Shown here: in pieces, positions 58,993 through 64,000 of the stretch
Layout of the letters: each line of letters opens with the position of its first letter
How positions within the stretch are numbered: position 1 is the stretch's first letter
Assembly (NCBI RefSeq): GCF_015594925.2
Contig: NZ_CP087591.1
Span: 1,426,001 to 1,490,000 of the forward strand
Direction of reading: 5' to 3'
Source: Vibrio sp. VB16
GTDB lineage: Bacteria; Pseudomonadota; Gammaproteobacteria; Enterobacterales; Vibrionaceae
Length of the DNA stretch: 64,000 nt
Position numbers and translations under genes: made by a program
The notes under the pieces: model-generated
The model's database searches: none
What the model saw: the letters and a program-made list of their open reading frames with translations, nothing else
What the model was told of the DNA's origin: nothing

Positions 58993-59877
58993 GTGAAGCA
59001 ACAGATTAAAACCAACAAAGCCATGTTAAGTAATGGTGAAGAGATACATTATCGCGAGGCTGGAACGGGGCCTGTTTTAGTGTTGCTGCATGGCAACATG
59101 ACCTCCTCTTTTCATCTTGAAGGTTTTATTCGTTCAGTGTCTCATCAGGTGAGGGTAATTGCTCCTGATCTGCGTGGTTTTGGCCTATCTAGCTACAAAC
59201 GACCACTCACCAGTTTGAAGAATCTGTCGGATGATATTGCCGATTTACTTGAGCAACTCAAGATCGTTCAATATGCAATTGGGGGGTGGTCTACCGGTGG
59301 TGGCGTAGCATTGCAGCACAGTATTGAGCACAGCGAAAAAGTTAGTAAATTGATACTAATCAGTAGCGTTGGTGTTAGTGGATACCCAATTCAAAGCAAT
59401 GGCGGGCTAGGGGATGTAATTAAATCTAAGCAAGTGTTGCTTGCTGACCCAGTATTAACACCTATTTTTTCTGCGTTTGAAAACAAGGACAAAGGCATGG
59501 TGCGTGGCTTGTGGGATATGGTGGTGTATAACCATGGACAACCTGCACCAGAAGCTTATGAAGAGTTGATTAATGACGTATTAACTCAAGTCAATTTAGC
59601 CGATATCTATTTTGCATTGTCGACATTTAATTTGAGTGATGAATCCAATGGAGTGGTTGACGGAAATGGTTTAATCAATCAATTGAAAACCCCAACACTG
59701 ATCCTCCACGGGGAAGATGATCTTGTGATCCCAGTTGCGACAGCTTATCAGAGTGAACAGCGGTTAATCCAATGTGGCATACCAGTGTCACTCATCTCTT
59801 ATCCCGACAGCGGACATTCGCTATTTAACGACCAACTTGACGCGATCAGCCGCCAAGTTGTGACCTTTATTCAATAG
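58993..59877 (+). CDS. Alpha/beta hydrolase
   Basis: This is a 294-residue cytoplasmic alpha/beta hydrolase. The oxyanion segment is LLHGNMTSS, the nucleophile is Ser100 in GGWSTGGG, an acid residue lies in GEDDLVIP, and the catalytic His is in PDSGHS. Translation starts at a GTG (58993) with GGGAGAG upstream. The substrate is unknown; the family includes esterases, dehalogenases and C-C hydrolases. The next gene, 18 bp downstream, encodes a lipoprotein hydrolase of the same fold, so the two may act on one ester or polyester in different compartments. Confidence 0.88.
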   Translation: MKQQIKTNKAMLSNGEEIHYREAGTGPVLVLLHGNMTSSFHLEGFIRSVSHQVRVIAPDLRGFGLSSYKRPLTSLKNLSDDIADLLEQLKIVQYAIGGWSTGGGVALQHSIEHSEKVSKLILISSVGVSGYPIQSNGGLGDVIKSKQVLLADPVLTPIFSAFENKDKGMVRGLWDMVVYNHGQPAPEAYEELINDVLTQVNLADIYFALSTFNLSDESNGVVDGNGLINQLKTPTLILHGEDDLVIPVATAYQSEQRLIQCGIPVSLISYPDSGHSLFNDQLDAISRQVVTFIQ

Positions 59878-59895
59878 ATAAATAGGAACGATAAA

Positions 59896-61455
59896 ATGAA
59901 TAGCTCAATCAAGCGTCGCTTACTTTCATTATCACTGCTTGGAATGGTATACGGGTGTGCGACAACAACGGAATATTCAGTTACTAACATGCAAGTGCTT
60001 ACGGTGGCACAAGAGTGCCAAGGAAGCTTTTGGCGCGATTGTGTCACGTACCCATTCCCAGTTGAATATGCTCAAGTGCAAGATGGTAATGGTGTGGAGT
60101 GGGAAATTGCTTTTATGGATGAATATGCTGGCGACCAAATGAACCCAGAGGTTGTGGTTCTGATCCATGGGAAGGGAATGTACGGCGGTTATTTTGGTGA
60201 TCTAATGCAAACATTATTGATGCAAGGTTATCGTGTGATTGTTCCTGATTTGCCCAACTATGGTAAATCTATCCCGGGTAATTTGAGTAACCCTATCACT
60301 CGTTCGTTAGACGATACCCGGAGTGCAATCAACGATCTTTTAGCCAATGAACTCTCTATTACACAAGCCAACTTCATTGGTCACTCTATGGGTGGTCAGT
60401 GGGTTATAGGTTATGCGTTAGAATACCCTGAGCAGGTTAAAAAAATTGTTCTTGAGGCATCAGGTGGATTGGAAGAGTTTCCAACCAATGTTGCTGGATT
60501 ATCGTTCTTTGGTGATGCCCAAAAATCGTCATATGATGAGTGGGCTGTTATCTGGGGCCGGACTTTAAAGTCCGAGCAATCCAAAAGTGCGCAAGATATT
60601 GAACTGTTTAATAATTTTAAAATGAAGAATGTAAAAACAGGAGAGATCCAGGATTCGCCAATTGGCTATTTTGTTAACCAATCATCAATGACGGATTACA
60701 TAACACAGATACGCAAGTCTATGATTGATAATTCTACGCAAGAGTTTAATACGTGGTCAGAAACGTATATAAGAGATATTTACTCAATGGGCGTTGAAGT
60801 TCGTAAAGAAGATAGACAGAGCTTAGTGAAGCGAATTGATCAGATTACCGTACCGATGATGATCTCATATGGAGAAAAAGAACCTTTTATCCCGACCACT
60901 GTATTCAGTGGTCAGCAGAGTTTGCGTTGGGATGTAATCAAACCAATTTATGAACGTTTGTCGGAGAAAGGTAATGAAGCTACCGTGGTCATTTATCCCA
61001 ATGTAGGTCATTTCATTCACACGGATATTCCCAAAAAATTTGGTCTTGATGTGACCAATTTCCTTGCTGGAAAATCTGTCTCTAGCGCTATTGATGTATC
61101 GGATTTCAAAGCTCCAGTCGTTGTACCACCTGAAGAAGTAACGGCGTTCTTTAACAAGTTTAAGCACGTCTTATTGAGCCAGAATAGAGTCGATGTCGCG
61201 GCGTTCTACGCGAATGATTTTATTGAGAATGGGTACGGAAAGGATGATTTTCTAGCGATTCTTTATAGCCAAATGAATAAAGTTCAAGACTATAAAGTGA
61301 CCCTATTGAAGTTCGAGCAGGATAGCGATATTACCGATGAATACTTTATCGAGGGAATGGTTGATTTAGGGGCTATCTCAGTGCCGTTTAAGTCGGGTAG
61401 CAAGATAAGGAAAACGGCGGACGGTTGGCAGTGGTTAGGAAATAGAAAATCTTAG
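59896..61455 (+). CDS. Lipoprotein alpha/beta hydrolase with C-terminal extra domain
   Basis: The N-terminus is a lipoprotein signal (lipobox MVYGC, Cys21), placing the protein in the outer membrane or periplasm. The hydrolase core (about 65-395) has VLIHGKGMYGG, Ser164 in GHSMGG, and a His in VGHFIH. An extra C-terminal domain of about 110 residues (from EEVTAFFNKFK) looks like an NTF2/SnoaL-type alpha+beta module. The pairing is unusual and may serve in substrate binding. It follows the cytoplasmic hydrolase by 18 bp in what looks like a two-gene operon. The substrate is unknown; an oligoester is one idea. Confidence 0.85.
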   Translation: MNSSIKRRLLSLSLLGMVYGCATTTEYSVTNMQVLTVAQECQGSFWRDCVTYPFPVEYAQVQDGNGVEWEIAFMDEYAGDQMNPEVVVLIHGKGMYGGYFGDLMQTLLMQGYRVIVPDLPNYGKSIPGNLSNPITRSLDDTRSAINDLLANELSITQANFIGHSMGGQWVIGYALEYPEQVKKIVLEASGGLEEFPTNVAGLSFFGDAQKSSYDEWAVIWGRTLKSEQSKSAQDIELFNNFKMKNVKTGEIQDSPIGYFVNQSSMTDYITQIRKSMIDNSTQEFNTWSETYIRDIYSMGVEVRKEDRQSLVKRIDQITVPMMISYGEKEPFIPTTVFSGQQSLRWDVIKPIYERLSEKGNEATVVIYPNVGHFIHTDIPKKFGLDVTNFLAGKSVSSAIDVSDFKAPVVVPPEEVTAFFNKFKHVLLSQNRVDVAAFYANDFIENGYGKDDFLAILYSQMNKVQDYKVTLLKFEQDSDITDEYFIEGMVDLGAISVPFKSGSKIRKTADGWQWLGNRKS

Positions 61456-61853
61456 TATGTGAAATAGTAAAATTGTATACGTTGTAGATGAATCAGATCT
61501 TGCGACGTATACATGTATATTTAACGTAATTGAGTCTCGTTAAATAGGCCCAGTTAGATAACAAAGCCGCTTGGCAGCGCAATTTAAATGATATATCAAC
61601 TCAAACAATTAGAAATAAATGCTCAAATAGTCCTTTCACAAATCCCCATCTGTCTGTATTATTTTTTGTACGGTTTATCGATATAAATCAAAGCTATCAC
61701 TGAGCTCAATTCTGTTGAATTACTTTGAGTTCTGACTGGCGTAAAATCTAAAAAAGCAGTTCAAGGTTCACTTTTTGCTACTCCAAAGGAATGTTGTATC
61801 GCAATGGAATACGCGTTTAAATTAATCGAAACATAGCAAAGGAATGTGATTTT
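61456..61853. other. Intergenic region, little recognised
   Basis: 398 bp with no convincing gene and no clear terminator. A 12-bp palindrome TATACATGTATA lies at 61508-61519. The region should hold the promoter of the aminotransferase gene. I could not see a clear TyrR box. Confidence 0.5.
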
Positions 61854-63035
61854 ATGTTTGCACATTTACCCACACCTCAACTGGATCCGATACTCTCTCT
61901 TTCTGTAGCGTATCGTAATGATCCTCGTACTGGGAAAGTCGATCTTGGCATTGGCGTGTACAAAAATAATTTGGGTGAAACGCCAATTATGTTGGCGGTT
62001 CAACAGGCTCAGAAGCAGCTATTAGAAACGCAAACAACCAAGTCTTATGTTGGTCTTTCAGGGTGTGAAGAATTCAATTCAAGCATGGTAAACCTGCTTC
62101 TTTCTGGTACATCAGCAATGGGGCGAGTGTCAGCTATACAAACCCCAGGAGCCAGCGGCGCGCTGCGCATGCTTGGTGATTTAATGAAAGTCGCCAATCC
62201 AGATACAACCGTGTGGCTTAGTAACCCTAGCTATGTAAATCACCGTCCAGTGATGGAAGCCGCAGGACTTAAGGTAAAGCAATATCGCTACTTTAGTACT
62301 CAGACCAAACAGGTTGATGTTGAAGCGATGCTAAACGATATCAGTTGTGCTGGCCCCAATGATGTGGTGTTACTGCACGGTTGCTGCCATAACCCGACAG
62401 GAGCCGATGTCGACTTTCAGGTCTGGAAGGCGATCACAGAACTTTCACAAAAAAATGGTTTCCTTCCATTCGTTGATATCGCCTATCAAGGGTTTGGAGA
62501 CGGGTTGGAAGAAGATGCTCAAGGATTACGCTATATGGCGGATAATCTAGAAGAGATGCTCATCACCACCTCTTGCTCTAAGAATTTTGGCCTATACCGA
62601 GAACGTACTGGCGCCGCTATTGTTATTGGCAATAATCAAACCGATGTGAGTAATGCGAAAGGGAAACTATTACAGTTGGCAAGAGCCACCTATACTATGC
62701 CACCCGATCACGGTGCTGCGTTGGTGAAAACCATCCTTAACAGTGAGGCAATGACAAAGGTTTGGAAAGATGAATTGGTCTCGATGAGGCTAAGATTGAT
62801 CAATTTGCGATTGCTACTTTGCAATGAGTTGCGATCAGTTCACAGTTCTCAACAGTTTGATTTTATTGAGTCTCACAAAGGTATGTTTACTGTGCTAGGC
62901 TTTTCTCAAGCACAGATGAGTCGACTTCGAGATGAATACGGTATATACGGTGTGGGAGACGGCAGAATCAATATCGCTGGTCTAACAGAAAAAGATATCC
63001 CGTATGTAGCAAATGCTATTGTGCAAATTTCATAA
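61854..63035 (+). CDS. Aspartate/aromatic aminotransferase (class I)
   Basis: This is a PLP-dependent aminotransferase of 393 residues like TyrB and AspC, exchanging amino groups between aromatic or acidic amino acids and 2-oxoglutarate. Hallmarks are PLDPILSL at the start, VDLGIGVYKN, HGCCHNPTG (Asn for PLP), FVDIAYQGFG (Asp, Tyr), and the PLP lysine in TSCSKNFGLYRERTGA. The C-terminal arginine for the substrate carboxylate lies in DGRINIAGL. AAAGGAATG precedes the ATG. AspC versus TyrB cannot be settled by eye. The gene seems monocistronic. Confidence 0.92.
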   Translation: MFAHLPTPQLDPILSLSVAYRNDPRTGKVDLGIGVYKNNLGETPIMLAVQQAQKQLLETQTTKSYVGLSGCEEFNSSMVNLLLSGTSAMGRVSAIQTPGASGALRMLGDLMKVANPDTTVWLSNPSYVNHRPVMEAAGLKVKQYRYFSTQTKQVDVEAMLNDISCAGPNDVVLLHGCCHNPTGADVDFQVWKAITELSQKNGFLPFVDIAYQGFGDGLEEDAQGLRYMADNLEEMLITTSCSKNFGLYRERTGAAIVIGNNQTDVSNAKGKLLQLARATYTMPPDHGAALVKTILNSEAMTKVWKDELVSMRLRLINLRLLLCNELRSVHSSQQFDFIESHKGMFTVLGFSQAQMSRLRDEYGIYGVGDGRINIAGLTEKDIPYVANAIVQIS

Positions 63036-63075
63036 ATCGCGATAAATTTAGATAACTATGGTTAGGAGAACGAAA

Positions 63076-63741
63076 TTGAATAGATTATTGTTATCCATTC
63101 TGCTGTGTTTAGGCTTAGCAGCTTGCTCCACGACAGGTGAGCAAACCTCTACAAAAATAGAAGAATCACCAAAGACAACGGTTGACACACCTGATGTTGA
63201 TACAGAAATAACAAAAGATAAAACAGACGTTGTACAACCGGTGACACCCGAGCCAGTACAACCAAAACCAGAAGTAAAACCAGAACCCAAACCTAAGCCA
63301 CCCCCAGTGAAAACAGCGGAAGGTAAGTTAATCTTAGGCTCAGAAGAGTGGGTCTATATTCCAGGCTTGGACCAAAGCTTTAAATCTAAAATTGACTCTG
63401 GCGCGACTACATCTTCTATTAGTGCGGTAGATGTGGTTCCCTTTGAAAGAGAGGGCAAGGATTGGGTCAAGTTTAGAATTGAACACAATAAGATCTCTTC
63501 TCAAGAGATCAGTTTACCGATACTACGTTGGGCAAAAATTAAGCAAGCGAACAGTGCAGAATCGCAAAAACGTCCTGTTATAACTGCGTGGATTCAAGTT
63601 GGTGATATTAAAGAGAAAGCAGATTTCACGTTAACAGACAGAAAGCATCTAGAGTACCCAGTGATACTGGGACAGAGTTTTTTCCGTGACATTGCGATCG
63701 TTGACGTAAGTAGAAAATTTGTTCAATCTAAAAAGAAGTAA
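63076..63741 (+). CDS. Lipoprotein of the RimK-associated zinc/retropepsin-like protease family (PF05618)
   Basis: The N-terminus is a lipoprotein signal with lipobox LAAC, then a Thr/Pro/Lys-rich periplasmic linker with repeated P-E/K-P units (about 35-80). The C-terminal domain begins LILGSEEWVYIPGL and has KIDSGATTSS, the Asp-Ser-Gly motif of retropepsin-like folds, and ends YPVILGQSFFRDIAIVDV. This is the family annotated as ATP-dependent zinc protease; a catalytic role is unproven. The TTG at 63076 has AGGAG seven bases upstream, whereas the ATG at 63058 has no ribosome site, so I prefer the TTG; using the ATG adds only six residues. Confidence 0.85.
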   Translation: MNRLLLSILLCLGLAACSTTGEQTSTKIEESPKTTVDTPDVDTEITKDKTDVVQPVTPEPVQPKPEVKPEPKPKPPPVKTAEGKLILGSEEWVYIPGLDQSFKSKIDSGATTSSISAVDVVPFEREGKDWVKFRIEHNKISSQEISLPILRWAKIKQANSAESQKRPVITAWIQVGDIKEKADFTLTDRKHLEYPVILGQSFFRDIAIVDVSRKFVQSKKK

Positions 63742-63799
63742 TTAAGAACTCGGTATTGCTGCAACGTCAACAAAACTGGCGTTACAGCGATACTTTCAA

Positions 63800-64000
63800 T
63801 TATTTCCGAATCATAAAAACAGTTAAGGAAAACAGTGCACCAAGTGTGTCACAGAGCATATCCTTTTGCGCGTCCCAAATATCCCCTTGCGAACCAAGGA
63901 ATGCAATACCATCGTCACCACCAGCAAGTTCGGCATACCACCATTCAATAATTTCATATCCCGCCGCTGTACTCATGAGTGCAAACAGGCCGAATAACCC
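63800..64000 (-). CDS. DUF2238 (YjdF-like) inner-membrane protein, partial
   Basis: The minus strand is open from the end of the window to a TAA at 63800-63802, giving the last 66 residues of a protein. The segment YEIIEWWYAELAGG followed by FLGSQGDIWDAQKDML and a final hydrophobic helix is characteristic of DUF2238 proteins such as E. coli YjdF. The start lies outside the window. It is convergent with the lipoprotein gene. The function of the family is unknown. Confidence 0.85.
   Translation of the reverse strand, partial: GLFGLFALMSTAAGYEIIEWWYAELAGGDDGIAFLGSQGDIWDAQKDMLCDTLGALFSLTVFMIRK

Noticed and set aside
55291..61455. Polyhydroxyalkanoate storage locus
   Set aside because: PhaA-, PhaB- and PhaJ-like genes are present, but no PhaC synthase, phasin or PhaR gene occurs in the window, so polymer synthesis is not supported here.

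Overview
The window is a chromosomal stretch from a marine gammaproteobacterium, most likely a Vibrio or close relative. This is inferred from the moderately AT-rich DNA, the protein families (FabV enoyl reductase, YeiR, YlqF, nrdDG, zwf-pgl-gnd, a FabH paralogue) and the dense packing of genes separated by strong intrinsic terminators. I see no tRNA, rRNA, CRISPR array, insertion sequence, integrase or phage gene.

Layout. 1-5.7 kb: the 3' end of ogt, a ClC-type chloride transporter lacking the usual gating glutamate, the zinc-linked GTPase YeiR, the ribosome-assembly GTPase YlqF, and an acyl-CoA desaturase behind two FabR-like operators. 6-9.8 kb: the oxidative pentose-phosphate operon zwf-pgl-gnd. 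9.9-12.7 kb: a PhnD-PAS-GGDEF diguanylate cyclase and a small outer-membrane protein. 13.1-15.8 kb: the molybdate importer modABC. 15.8-23.5 kb: KefB/KefG-type potassium efflux, a second FabH, a MarC-family membrane protein and a large sensor diguanylate cyclase. 23.6-31.6 kb: a persulfide-type locus made of CoA-disulfide reductase-rhodanese, a small membrane protein, an ArsR regulator with the two-cysteine spacing of persulfide sensors, two half-size YeeE/YedE permeases, and an RND pump with its adaptor.

31.7-43.7 kb holds a sugar or polyol catabolic cluster. It has an Rbs-type ABC importer whose permease and binding protein are fused in one frame, a FucU mutarotase, an aldo/keto reductase, a GatD-type polyol dehydrogenase, an FGGY kinase, GatY and GatZ aldolase subunits, and two tandem DeoR regulators. 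Repeated CGAAAG-type boxes probably serve as their operators. 43.8-47.7 kb: a secreted EEP-family nuclease/phosphatase and anaerobic nrdD-nrdG under clear FNR and NrdR sites.

47.9-61.5 kb is the most interesting part. Around one LysR regulator lie a thiolase, an NADH-type 3-ketoacyl-CoA reductase, an (R)-specific enoyl-CoA hydratase, FabV, a CoA-transferase and an MFS carrier. Together these could form a complete acetyl-CoA to butyrate route through (R)-3-hydroxybutyryl-CoA, or alternatively use crotonate or hydroxybutyrate. Esterases/hydrolases and a porin flank the set. The window ends with an aromatic/aspartate aminotransferase, a lipoprotein of the RimK-associated retropepsin family, and a partial DUF2238 gene.
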